A stretch of DNA of 64,000 nt from assembly GCA_902728285.1 (NCBI GenBank), contig CACVBU010000017.1:819516-883515 (forward strand). The letters run 5' to 3'. The notes under the pieces were generated by a model. It was given only the letters and a program-made list of their open reading frames with translations. It searched no databases and was not told where the DNA came from. Positions 12,492 through 25,100 of the stretch are shown in pieces; the stretch's first letter is position 1, and each line of letters opens with the position of its first letter. The DNA comes from Clytia hemisphaerica (Eukaryota > Cnidaria > Hydrozoa > Leptothecata > Clytiidae). Made by a program: the position numbers and the translations under genes.

Positions 12492-13742
12492 TAGTTGGAG
12501 AAACTTTTTTATGACAAGTTAAAATTAATTAGTTAATACTCTTAATATTCAAAAATTCTTCAATAGTGACAATAGTGACACTTTGACTACTACAGGGTGA
12601 CCCTAATTAAAGTATAGTGTTTCGTCTCGATACTTTAATTAGTGACACTTTGACTACTATAGCAGGATCAGGTAATATTTGATAAGTACTAGTAAACGCA
12701 AATTTTGGAGTACAATTGGCGATTCATCATTCCTCCATCATCCTTATCGACCAATTGTGTAATTCGTTTTATTGCATCAGGTTGATGTTTATTGAATAGA
12801 CATCTTGAATACAAAACAGATGTCAATCTTATCATCAGTACTTATTTCTTTGATCTTTCCGATAATCTTGTGTGAATGAATTACCAGTGACATAAGTGGA
12901 TTTTATTTTGCCAAATAGATAAGATAGTTGACAGACGGCGAATCGATTGAAGGGATTCAACTGAAATATACACTTCTATTGGTCACTTTAACTTGGTAAT
13001 TAATGGAGGGGAAAGCAATCAAGTAGAAGACAAACATAGACCATAGTATTCATATAGGTAAGGATTTCTGTATGCAGTAGAACACTCACCGCAAAACTTC
13101 GAACACCAATGAATGCAATGTTAGGGGTAGCCTGATATGTGATATCTTCGCATATTCACAACATTTAATTAAAACTTTCATCCTTTTAGGGTACATTAAG
13201 ATTATATTTTATCCGTATACTTTTGTCTCAGGTAAGTAGAAAATGTCCAAAGTGGGAACAAAACGAGTCCTTTGCACCAGGGTAGATTTCGAAAGAGCGA
13301 AAAACTTGATCATTCCGCTCAAAAGTGAAATTTTGAGCGACCCCTTACTTTCTAAGGTTTGATTTCCTTCTTTTCTTTCTGTACTAGGAACAACCTGTAT
13401 CAAAGTTCCAATCCAGTTTTAAAAGTTTAAGGAGGTTATGAAATTTTATATATTATTTCTGGAAACTAGAAAATCACCATGTGGTATCGAAAATATTTAT
13501 TTGGTACTTGGTCAAAAAAACTATTGCGAGACACAAGGAACGCCCGGCCCTGTTTCACAGAAATTTCATTAATGGAAATCAAGTCAAATTGAAACGTCTA
13601 GCCTTCATTTGTGTCTGGAAATTATTAATGAAAGGGCCTTGTTATTATTTTTTGGTTATTCCTGGATTGTAAAATAATGACAATATGTGGAAACAAATTT
13701 ATAGCCATATAAGGGAAGGCTATCAGGAATGATTAGTAAAAT
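12492..13742. other. Gene-free interval
   Basis: Apart from a short duplication of AGTGACACTTTGACTACTA (about 12580-12660), I see no gene and no clear repeat structure. Confidence 0.4.
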
Positions 13743-14953
13743 GGGCAGGGCTAAAACGCCTAATACCTACTACTTAATACTTACTACCTAATACTTAATA
13801 TTTACTGTATATACCTCAAAATTGTTTGAAAACACCTTTGAAATAATCAACATGTTCAATTCGACTTAATCTGAAAATTTGGTGTTAAAAAAATTGCAAC
13901 TTTTTGTTTTGTAGCGTTTTGAAGGGGAGTTTCTAAACATCGACCAGAAATGGCGACCACGACCAGCGACCACGACCGGCGACCAGATAAATTTGGGTTA
14001 TCGAGTTTAACTGCTCTCTCCACCGTAGAGAAAATGCCTAAATCAGGTCCTCAGAATACTAAAAAGTGACTTTTGAAGTAACCAGTCATTTGTTTGACTA
14101 GGTGACACTATTTGACAATATTGACAGGGTCATTAAGTTTGATGTCTGTAAGTTTTGTCACACCAAATATTTTAATTATGCTGAACTAGATGTCTTTAGT
14201 ATGAATAGATAGAACTTATCAGTAGGAAAAAATGGGAATGCCAATTTTAGAGATATGAATCTAATCAATTATTCTATTGTCTATGCTAACAAAATCACTA
14301 ATTTCGACATAAATAACAATCTGATGATGAAATACAAAGCTTCTCAAACTATTTTCAAAACATTTTGTGCCGCTAATTATTTTGATGCTGATGATACAAA
14401 AGGATAGAAATTGACACCATAATCAAGCTCCAAATGCGTTGAAATGGTTGTTTTATGCAAAGGGCACGTGGCTCTAAATAAATGAGACAGGGGTGAGCTT
14501 ACTTTTCAATATGATATATTCAAATGATAAGGAGAGACACTCTACGTTGGAGAAAGAGAAAAAACTCGATAACCCAAATTTATCTGGTCGCTGGTCGTTG
14601 TCGCCATTTCCACTCGATGTTTAGAAACTCCCAAAAAAACTAAGAAAATGACCTTTTGCTTTGTACTTATGTTATGTGAGGCGAAGAAAATATTTACTTT
14701 AATGCAAATATTTAGATATTCTTTTAGATAAAACATTGAAAGACTTTAGGTAAATACAAAGCGAAGACTTATGTGGGGCTTATGTGTTAGCATTCAAATT
14801 CCACAACACTTAGAATAGAGATTTTGAACATGCGAAGGAGAGTCAGGGCCTGGAAGTTCTGGTCTGTAAAGTATCGAAACGGATTAGGTAGCCAGTATTA
14901 AGTATCAAATAGTAAGAATTAAGTAGTATGTATTAGGCGTTTTAGACCTGCCC
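13743..14953. mobile_element. 1.2-kb terminal-inverted-repeat element with 10-bp target duplication, carrying a nested element
   Basis: Outer ends are GGGCAGGGCTAAAACGCCTA and its near complement, extending about 40 bp. A direct repeat TTAGTAAAAT flanks them at 13733-13742 and 14954-14963. A 9-10 bp duplication is usual for Mutator-like elements. Inside, about 13925-14631, is a second inverted-repeat element with GGGAGTTTCTAAACATCGA ends and arms of about 70 bp containing GGTCGTGGTCGC-like words. No transposase is present. Confidence 0.75.
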
Positions 14954-15243
14954 TTAGTAAAATTCCTCCGGATCAATTCTGAGATTTTATCTCCGATTTG
15001 TCTCCGTGCTTTAGTTGAGTTGAAGTTCTCAAATCTTTCATTTTTGCTTTTAAAATATAATAGTTTTTTTAAAAAAATTGAAACTTTTTATTGCTTTTTT
15101 GTTTATTCGGTACGAGAATTCGGGTATAAAACTTTCGATTAGCTTTTACAAGTCAGGAAAGTTTAAACGAGGGGAATATGTATCACTTCCCAAAAAATTT
15201 ACCATTTGCTTTTTATCCCCTTATCCATTTTTCTGGTACAATC

Positions 15244-16044
15244 GGGTTGGTCTAAAAAGCAGGGTAGCCAATTGGGGTAGCCAATTGGGCTAGGTTGTGG
15301 GGTACCTAAATATTTTACAGACCAGAATAGAAATACCGAAAATGAATGCATAGAACCACATTTTACTGACCAGGGAGCACGAATCTGATTGATACTTAGA
15401 TTGATCATGTATGATTACAAAGATAAACAAAGATATAAATTACCACGTGTTAATGCACGAGGAGTAAGAAATAGAGCTTCATTATAATAGAGCTATTTCA
15501 AAAGACTTTTTGTATCTATTATAAGCTGCCATATTAAAAAATTTTGAAAGGAATTAATTGTTTGAAACATCTAAACATGATATAAATTAAACAATAGATT
15601 CAATAACAAAGGATTGTTAAGATATGACAAGATTAGAGATCATATGGCCCAAAGGCGATTTCAAAGCTATTATCATCGAATTTTACAGCTTCACGGAAAT
15701 AACAATTAAAAACATAAATAAAATCTAAATCTAAAATATTAAAAACTGTTTTGTATATTTTTTATTCGGGTCTGTAAATTTTCAAACGAAGCCAAGAAGG
15801 AAGACAAAATGGCGCCAGGTCTCTTGAGAAGTAACAAAGTTTAGGACCTTTGGAAAAAAGGCTATTGTGGCTGAAGTTCGAAAGGAATCTTAAATTTTAT
15901 TACATGGAATCATTAACAAGATGTTGTATAGTTATTTCCACATGAAAACAGGTTTCAGATTTCAAAAGTTTAGGCAAAAAGAGGTACCCCATAACCTAGC
16001 CCAATTGGCTACCCCATTGGCTACCCTGCTTTTTAGACCAACCC
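15244..16044. mobile_element. 801-bp inverted-repeat element with 9-bp target duplication, directly upstream of the second channel gene
   Basis: Arms of about 60 bp begin GGGTTGGTCTAAAAAGCAGG and carry two AGCCAATTGG blocks. GGTACAATC is duplicated at 15235-15243 and 16045-16053. The right end lies only 53 bp before the splice acceptor of the channel gene, so any promoter lies upstream of the insertion or inside it. Non-autonomous. Confidence 0.85.
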
Positions 16045-16097
16045 GGTACAATCCTTACTTCAAAAAAAGTGTTTTAAAATATTTGAATTTTCTTTAG

Positions 16098-16112
16098 CTT
16101 CTAACTTTTACA
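16098..16112 (+). promoter_or_regulatory. 3' splice acceptor and 15-nt leader of the second DEG/ENaC gene
   Basis: The tract ending TTTTCTTTAG stops at 16097, 15 nt before the ATG. With the similar sites at 5632 and 46707, this suggests spliced or trans-spliced leaders. Confidence 0.45.
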
Positions 16113-19100
16113 ATGGGGAACCAAAAAGGAAGAGCAAAATTAAGACAAAAATGGAAAGATTTGTATTCAAGTTGCAGTTTTGATGGTTTTCATTACATAT
16201 TTGACGAGCGTGGTTTTCTTCGAATCTTTTGGTTGATTATTGTTCTGGCAGCTACTGCTTTGGCTATTGTTCTTTTCTATGGTGTCATAGAAGAATATTA
16301 TGATTATACGACATCAACAACTATTGAGGAAATATTAACCAATAGCCAGGTGGAATTCCCAACCGTCACCATTTGTAATTTCAACGCTGTCTCTAAAAAG
16401 AAAATTGAAAAATCATCCTACAATTCAACAGTTGAAGAGATTGTTGAGTTTTATCAGTCTATAAAAGAAGGCCGTTTTAATAAGAGCAATGGTCATAAAG
16501 TTTTGGATGAGCTAAGGGCAAATGACGGTGTAAACAGTTTTGGAGCAGTTTTAAAACATTTTGAAAATACTTTTGAAGAGCTTATTGAAGATCCTATGTT
16601 AAAAGATATTGAACCAAAGCCATGCTTGTTTAAAGGACAAGAATGTACCAAGGCTGAGTTTACCGAGATTGTATCTGCTCAATACGGTTTATGTTACCAG
16701 TTCAACTCTATTTACTTGGAAAAGAATCGTCTCTATGCCAACGAAGCTGGAGAGGGAGCTGGTCTAAGACTTATCTTAAACATTGATGAAGAAGATCTTT
16801 TGGTTAGCAATGTTCCATTCACTGGATTACAAGTGTTCGTCCATCCGTTTGGAGAGCCATTTGAATCTGCAATTGCCAAAAGAGTCGCCATCAGTCCTGG
16901 CTCAATGAATTTCATTCACATTGATTACAGACAGGTAAGATATCTCAAAGCTTTATTTTATTTAGAAATTTTGAGTAGCGAATAGTTATTCCTCTACTAC
17001 TAAATCGATTATGCAAAAGAGAGGTAAACTTTTGATACCATTTCAGGAGAAACTTGTTTCATTGTTTCTTTTTCTCAACAAAGTTTCCCACCTTAGCCCA
17101 GGGATATGAAAGATATGTCATTTAATCACAAGTACAAAGTGTTATAACTGTCTATACACCCCTGTGTCACAAACCTGGTTGAACCTCAACCCCACTGGTC
17201 AAAATGTCGTCCCTACTAAATAAAGACCCTAAAATCTCAGCCCACTGTAAAATAAGACTTTATTTTCATCCCCATTTAAGAAAAAGTACCACCGGGGCTG
17301 TAAGACAGCGGCGTACATATCATTTTCCTGCATTTGCACATAAGGCACCCCATTCTCAACAGACCCACTGGGAAAATTGGCCAAAATATCGTCCCTGATC
17401 GAGAATTATAGTTTTGTCCTCACTGAAAATAATCAAAGAAACAAATCCTCACTGCAAAATAATTTACTATTTTTCCCATCTCCAATGAATTTTCGACTTA
17501 AAAACAAAAGAATTGAAATCCCCAGCCATAAATGGAAATATCAATCCCCATCGAGCTTTTTTCTGTTATTTTCTAAGCATGTTCTTATTTTCGCCATTTG
17601 TGTCCATTTCCCTAAGAAGTTTGGTGTTTTAGAGTCTGCAAAGCCCTAAAATATTCTTAACTTGTTCTTAATATTTTGGGCATCGAAGCCTTATGTTCTT
17701 ATATAGTTTGTTTTTATAAAAAAACATGTACTGGGTCTGTGAGAAAGGGTTTTATATAATTTTATATAATTTCATTTTTCATAAGGCTTTTATATAATAT
17801 CTGGTAACTGTACATTTATTAAAACAGCTCTAGTCTATATCTACCCCTTCCACAATCTCTACATCAGCCCATCTACGATATTTTACAATGTAATATTTTC
17901 AGTTTACTTTATATTTCAGTGGGAGCTTTTGAAAGAACCTTATCAATCTAAATGTGATGAGAAGTCTTTTCATCTGGTAAACAAGATCGTTCCCTATTCA
18001 CAATCGATGTGCTCGGTTGATGGTGCCATGAAAAAGATGATGGATAAATGTGGTTGTGTGGCTGAAGAGTTTGTACACCATTTAGGTAAGCACTAGACGA
18101 TGCTATCGTTCGTTAGACGGTCAGTAAGTGCGAGAAAATATATATGAGTCAGGGCGTCAGGGCGGTTAACGGGCTAAACACTGTAAACACCTCCGCCACT
18201 GCTTACCGTCCCGGGCAGTGGTCCAATTTTCAAATTGATCCCTCCTCCTAAACTATTCCCTTTTTAGTGATCTTGTGTAGACGATAGGATAGTCTAGGTA
18301 AACGCCGCTCACCGCACACCTAACTACTTTATCGGCCTTTTTAACGGCGGCCCTTATTGATGCCCTTTTTCGTCCCTGACGTAATAAAGGATGGCGTAAG
18401 GGATCAGAATTAAATTAGGACCAAGCTAAAAATTGAAAAAAATGAGCTTTAGCGTAATAAGGGCCGACGAAAAAGGGGCCAGCTCTAAATTAGAACCGGC
18501 TTAACAAAGGGTGAAAAGGTACTTGACTCGATCAGACTTTAGATACTGTAATAATAGAAATTGTGATCTGTTTTAAAACCGACTATTGGCAACAATGCGG
18601 AAAAAACGAGATACTCACTGTAACAAGCCCGTCAAAAAGAGTGTATACTGACAGTTTTTATCTTGATTACGTAACTTGACGTTAAATCTCATTTTTATAG
18701 ATGACAAAGAAAAGGTTTGCGGCATTGATAAAGTCGAATGTATCGATAAAATGATAGGTATGCTTTATCAATTTTTCGACTATTAAAGTACTAAGAGCCT
18801 CCGTAATTCTTAAGTTTGGCCAAGTTCCGCTCAGATTACGATATACCATTAAGTATTTCGGGTTCACGGAGGATTATTAAAATGCATTTCCCCTTAACAC
18901 GTAGGCTCATCTTAATGAGGGTGATAACAGAAAATGCGAAGGTCATTATCATTTCTTCGAACTTTGCAGAGAGAGTTTACCAATGTTACATATTAGCTCC
19001 TCTTATCAAAATTTAAATATGTGAGAAGAATCAAAGCTAAGTAAAGGGATCGATAGAAAAAGGGTGCAACGCCCCTATTTTTTCTGGTGGGTGGTAGAAG

Positions 19101-22100
19101 AGGGCGCAAACAACTGCAATCATAGATTTATGAAGGCAGAAGGGCTAGATACCGTGTTTTGGCTGAAAAGTGCGCCGAGTAGGTAGGAAATCCTACCTAG
19201 GTCATGTGACATTACAATAAAATTTCAGTGCTTGACCAATAAGAAGTTTCGCAAGTTTTCGAAAACAGTAGTAGCAATATTTTTTGCGATATTCACTTTT
19301 TTTTGCTTGGAAGATCTTATAAAGCACGACTTTACAGAAATCTTTGACTGCAATCTAACAATTATTTTATGTATCAACTACAGTTGAAATTGATGACATT
19401 ATTCATGAGTACCGAAAAGATTGCCCACGACAATGTTTAACAACCAAATATCTCATATCTGTTGGTGAGACTACCATGGGCAATACAAAGTTCTTTAAAA
19501 TGATGAAGGAAAAGCACAATAAAACGTTGACAGATGCGCATACTTTTGTCAAGTAGGTATATTTATTGCATGTACGTCCATATTTATTGCAGGTCTGGTG
19601 GGGCCCCTCCCCTAACCTGCACGGTTTTTTTTATTAGAACACCTAAAATTTGGCTGAGCCTGGATGTGCTTTTTTTTTTGGCAGTTTTCAGCCTAAAATG
19701 TTATTAAATGCGTTCTTAATTTTTCAGACTACTCTGAATCGACAATATCATGCAAAATAAAAAACACTTAAAATTGGTAAAATTTGGACAATAGTTGACT
19801 CTCGATTTTAGAAAATCCATCCCTAAGTTCGGTTAAGACTGCTTGAAAAGAGGAAAAAATTGTAGTTTCTTGTCATTTGTTTTCCAAACTGAGGCTGGGC
19901 TTGTTCTTACGATGTTCTTAATTTTTCGACAAATTTCAGCCTCAATATTCTTATAAACTGGGTTCTAATAAAAAATAAAACGTGTACTTAGGAAATTAGC
20001 CTCCGTCTCAGAACGCGGTCAGAAAATTTTGCGGATAATTTCACAGCGAAAATGCATCCAGTGAAATGTGAGTAATGTATCATGATTCAAGTCGACTGAC
20101 ATAATTATACACATAATACATGTTAAAAGTTCTGCGTACGGATTCTTAAGCTCGGCTATAATAAAACTATTACATGTTAGTAGCAGACTCGACTGACCAA
20201 TGTTATGTAGCAGGTTGAAACATGAGTTTTTCCTGGAAAGATGCAGTTTGTTTTCAAGTTAAATCTTCAAAATAAAACAAACTGTGTGGGTTTCTTTACT
20301 TCCAAACAACCTACCAATAGTTTTGGAACACTCCATAATAAAGGAAGATGGCTCTTCTTGTGGATTGGCTTTCTGATACCCCATATAAACACGATGTGAC
20401 ATGAAAGTGAAGAGACATGATTTGTTGGTTTTTGTTTGATTTGTTTACTCATATATCTCATGGAAAATGGGATAGCAAATGACTTTTCATGTATTGCTTG
20501 GCTCTACATATGATACCTCTAACTTTGAACACCTCCAGAATGTTGAAAGAAGCATTTTACGAGATAAGTTTCAATTATAATTTTCATGGAAATTTTTAAT
20601 CGATAGATTTGGCTTGGCGTCAGTTTTGTTTGGTTGATGTTTGGTATCGTGATCATTAAAAGCAATGAATTGCCACACAGTCACTCTACACATGATGCCT
20701 CCAGCCATGATTGGTATCAGAATGTTGGAAAAAAAACATTTTACGAGAAATTGTTGATAGAAATTATATTGACTTATTTTTACAATTTTGGCGGTGTGGG
20801 TTTAGTTGGTTGATAATGTTTACACTGTGGGATGGTTTTCAAAAAACTGTTATATTGATTGTTGTTTGTTGGAATTGATTACCAAAAAAAAAAGAGAACC
20901 TTTTTTTGATAAATACTTTATTTTTTTCATGAATCAAAAAACCGTGTGGATAGTATGTCTTGTAGTAACCAATGCAGTGTCTGTTTTCAAATTTTGAAAG
21001 CTCTATACCTACTGAATTGAAGCTCTGACTAGCTCTGTTTTTAAAACTTTGAGCCATGTTTTTTTCTTTGTTGCTATTAAAGATAGATTTTTAAATTGTC
21101 GTAATGTAAATTTATGGTAAAGTTTTTGTTTTTGAGTTTAGTTCATCAGTAGTACATACAGTAGTATTTTTTCAGTAATCCTTTCTTGTAAATATAGTAA
21201 CATTTAACCAGACTCATTGCCCTCATTATATTCGAATTTGTATTTTTTAGGACTGATAAGTACATATTTTTAAACACCAAAACAAAGCAAACAACATGCC
21301 AGTTCTTTTGTATACTTTATTGTGTGCTTTGAGTTCTATTTTAATCAACCCTCTCAACTGCTGATCTTTCAACTATCATTTAGGAGTATAAAATGGGCTT
21401 CCATAGTACCATTTTCTCTAAGTATTTTGTGCAAATTTTCAACAAAGTAGACTTCTTGACTGTCCTTGTCCCTTAGGTTAAAGTTGTTCTGATGGAGGAC
21501 ATTGCTATTTTTGGTAGCCTTCACATATCAATAAGGAGCTTTGGTGTAAATGTTTTTTTCTGATGAAATCATACTAATCTGAAACTATTAGGCCTTTATG
21601 AACTTTCTAGAACAATAATCTTGCTCCAATCTTGAGAAACTCTGGAAAAATAGGTTAGCATTCCCTGCCATAATTTCACAGATTTCCCCTGCTTTCTGCT
21701 TGAAAACGCTGTCGTATAGCCGAAAACGAAAGTGAAACTGTGAAAACGTCCGCAAATTCGGGCCCAGTCCTCTTCCGAGACGGAGGCTAATTGGTCAAAA
21801 TAAAATTACCCCGGTGTCAAAAACACCTGAAATATCGTTAAAGTTGAATTACTATGCTTGATTCTTAATTCAAACATCTGGGAAAACTCAATTATATTTC
21901 CTAGTAAAAGTATATATTTTTGAAATCGGCAAGCTTTGATGTAAAAATACCGTTTACAACCTATCTATAAAAAGTTGAATTTTTTCTTCTTCATTTTTCT
22001 CCATGTTCTTTTCAAATTTCACAGAAAAAACTAACAGTTGATTAATAAGCTCCTTCGCCTACCTTCCCAATGATACCAAACTTTTTAAGATTGAAGCATT

Positions 22101-25100
22101 GGTTGAGAAATAACAAGCAAAGCAAAGTTTAGTGTACACTTATCGTGAATAGACTTTAATCCCTACAGTATATGGTATGGCCCTCAAAACGGAGACGGCC
22201 CCCAAAACGGCTATGCCCCCTCCCCAATGATTTTTTCAAAAATGGTTATTTTGCAAAATGCAAAGTTTTTCTTTATTAATTTGTCATAATTGTCACAATT
22301 GAGTGCATTTTCAAGCAATCTAGAGCTCTTATTTTCTTATCTGCGAACCGAAAATAAATTCATTTATTTACTAATTCTCCGAAATTATAGGCCTGAGACA
22401 CAAAACAAAAAAGAACAACTAGAAATCTCGATTTCGAGACAGATTGATATCTTTCATGTAGTAGGAGCCGTACCAAAGCCTAGAGTCGAAAAACATAAAA
22501 TATACATCCTAATGAAAATAAAAATCCTAATATTAATTACCCTAGTTTTAGTCCTAATTCTAGTCCTACACCTAATCCTATTACTAACCCTAATCCTAAT
22601 CCTATTCCTAATCCTAACCCTAATCCTAATCCTAACCATAAAATACTTTTCGTACCTATTTTCTCCGTTTTGATCCCCTCGGATGAAAACTGCACTAGCC
22701 CCGTTCGCCAATTTGGGTGCTCCAACTGTCTCTGAAAATGGAACTGCTAGAGAGAAACCGTGGGGGATCGAAAAGAAGAGCTGAAAACTTTGTAAACTTA
22801 TATACATGAAACACGAAAACTTAAAACGCGAATAAACATAAAACACTCCGGAAAAACCATCTATACTTAAAAAACCCCTTGTTGAAACTTGACCTTGAAC
22901 ATAGATATTGTACATACCGAAAAACACAACACCCGCATGTAAAACTGCTGTTTTGAAGCTGTCGTATCAAATCTTTCTTTTTGAAAGGGTACTTAAAGTT
23001 CAGATAGAAAATCTTTGAATCTGTCAAATTCTATGTTAATACATAAAACATAAAATTATACAAAACACTAGTCAATATCTAATACATACAAAAAAGCTAC
23101 AAAACGTTCAACGCTAAAAACTTTTGTGACGTGTTGCTAGTAAAGTTGCAAGCGACTCTAGAAGCTTTGAACGACGTGTGAAGAGGAATGCAAAAATCTA
23201 CCATCTTAAGCCCACGCTTCAAAATTGATAAAATGCGGAACCCTAAAAACGCCTACCTAAATAACGCCCAAAATGCCGAACACGAAAAACTCTAAAAACG
23301 CCTTCCGCCTCTCGCATAATGTTCTCCGAAAATGTAAATAAATACACTTATTTTCTTATCTGCGAACCGAAAATAAATTCATTTATTTACTAATTCTCCG
23401 AAATTATAGGCCTGAGACACAAAACAAAAAAAGAACAACTAGAAATCTCGATTTCGAGACAGATTGATATCTTTCATGTAGTAGGAGCCGTACCAAAGCC
23501 TGTAGACTAAGAGCATGAGACAATTATCGTGAGTCTTTATTAAAAAAGTTACTTAAACATTCATAAACCTAAACTCCTAGATACATATAATAAACTTTTG
23601 ATACTTTCGGATATATACCTGTTTTTAACGTTATGAGATTTCCATCTTCCATGTTTCATTAACAATCTGTCTTTTACGCCCAGATTTGCAGCTGTGGAAA
23701 CACCACCTGATCTTAAACTGTGCAAACCGTACAACCTTTTATCAAAACCCAACACATTTACGATAGCTTTAAATTCGTTACGAATTGTTGAATACGACAC
23801 TGCTTTGTTAGCCTTTCGAAGTTTATGTTTTGATGTTAATGCTCTGAAAATAAAGTTGTTAGAGTTAGAATTTTCTTTTATCTTATCGTACAGTACGACT
23901 CTAATGCTCTCACTGGACAAAAATGTGATTTTAACCTAGCGAGGCACAACCAATGCCCATGTCTGTAAACGTCCGTCTTACTTTTCTCGATAAAAATCAT
24001 GGCGTGAGTCGTAAAAAACTTCAAATCCTATCTTCCCAAGTTCTGACATTCCGAAAATCTCAAAAACCCAGTAAATGATATACTATTAAAATTGTAATTA
24101 ATCGCAGAGCCTTTAAACTGTCTTTCCTGACCGATAATGTTTTAATCATCAATTTTAGCATGTCTACTGTAATCGGTTCCTTTTTCTTTGCTTCCTTCCC
24201 AACCAATCTTTTTGCTGCCTCTAGAGCGTATTTTAAAATCGATGTCTGGACAAATTGATGGCCCGAAATCGCATGAAAATATTTTATTGCCATGATTGTA
24301 GACTCTATTACAGAAAAAGATTTGGGCGCGTTCACACTGGAAAGTTTACTTAATTAAATCTATCAAAGTTAAACAAAGAGATTTATGATGGATGAATACA
24401 CTGGTTTATTACAGTTCTTTGTAGGCTCACGAGATCTATTATAACACGGTAATTGATTTTGCTTAAGGCTTCTCATTGGTTGATTTTTTATTGAGAGTTT
24501 CGATTTCACCTGTGATTGGTTGATATTGGTATCCATACATCACTTGAAATCCGCAAACATATTTGTTCTAATGGTTTTACTCAATAACTGCATTCATCTT
24601 ACACATCAACAACACCGTTTGCACTATTTCTAATTTTTTCCTCAGTTCATTCGTTTTTGAAATCGTAAAACTTTTTGTTCACTGCACGCATTCTTTGTTT
24701 ATGCTTCCTTAATAAAATCTTTTGTTTTAAGGGAAGCCTCTACCCTACCCTTAAGACAATAGAGCTTACGACTCTTAATTAAGGAAGATCGATTAAAAAT
24801 TACAATACTACGCGTTCGACTCTTTGTTAAATGCACGTTCTGTATTGTAGTCAACAAAAGATTCTCCTAACTACATTTTTATTAAGGAAGGTCTGTAGTG
24901 TGAACACGACCTTTATCTTGTTGTACGCATGAAACTATAAACAAAACGACATATTGTTCTTTCGTGGGCATGGGACTGATCTCCCGAAATTGTTTACACC
25001 AGTTAATCCATTTTTTGAAATATCCTTCGTACTTTTTGTTTGTGCTTTCTGATCTTGCATGCTTTAAAACTGCTGGTACCGAATTTACTAAAGAGTCCAA

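Noticed and set aside
22290-22927. Long open frames on both strands, one rich in Leu/Ile and one in Arg/Ile
   Set aside because: They arise from the CCTAAT/CCTAACC microsatellite and part of repeat B2; no start context or domain.
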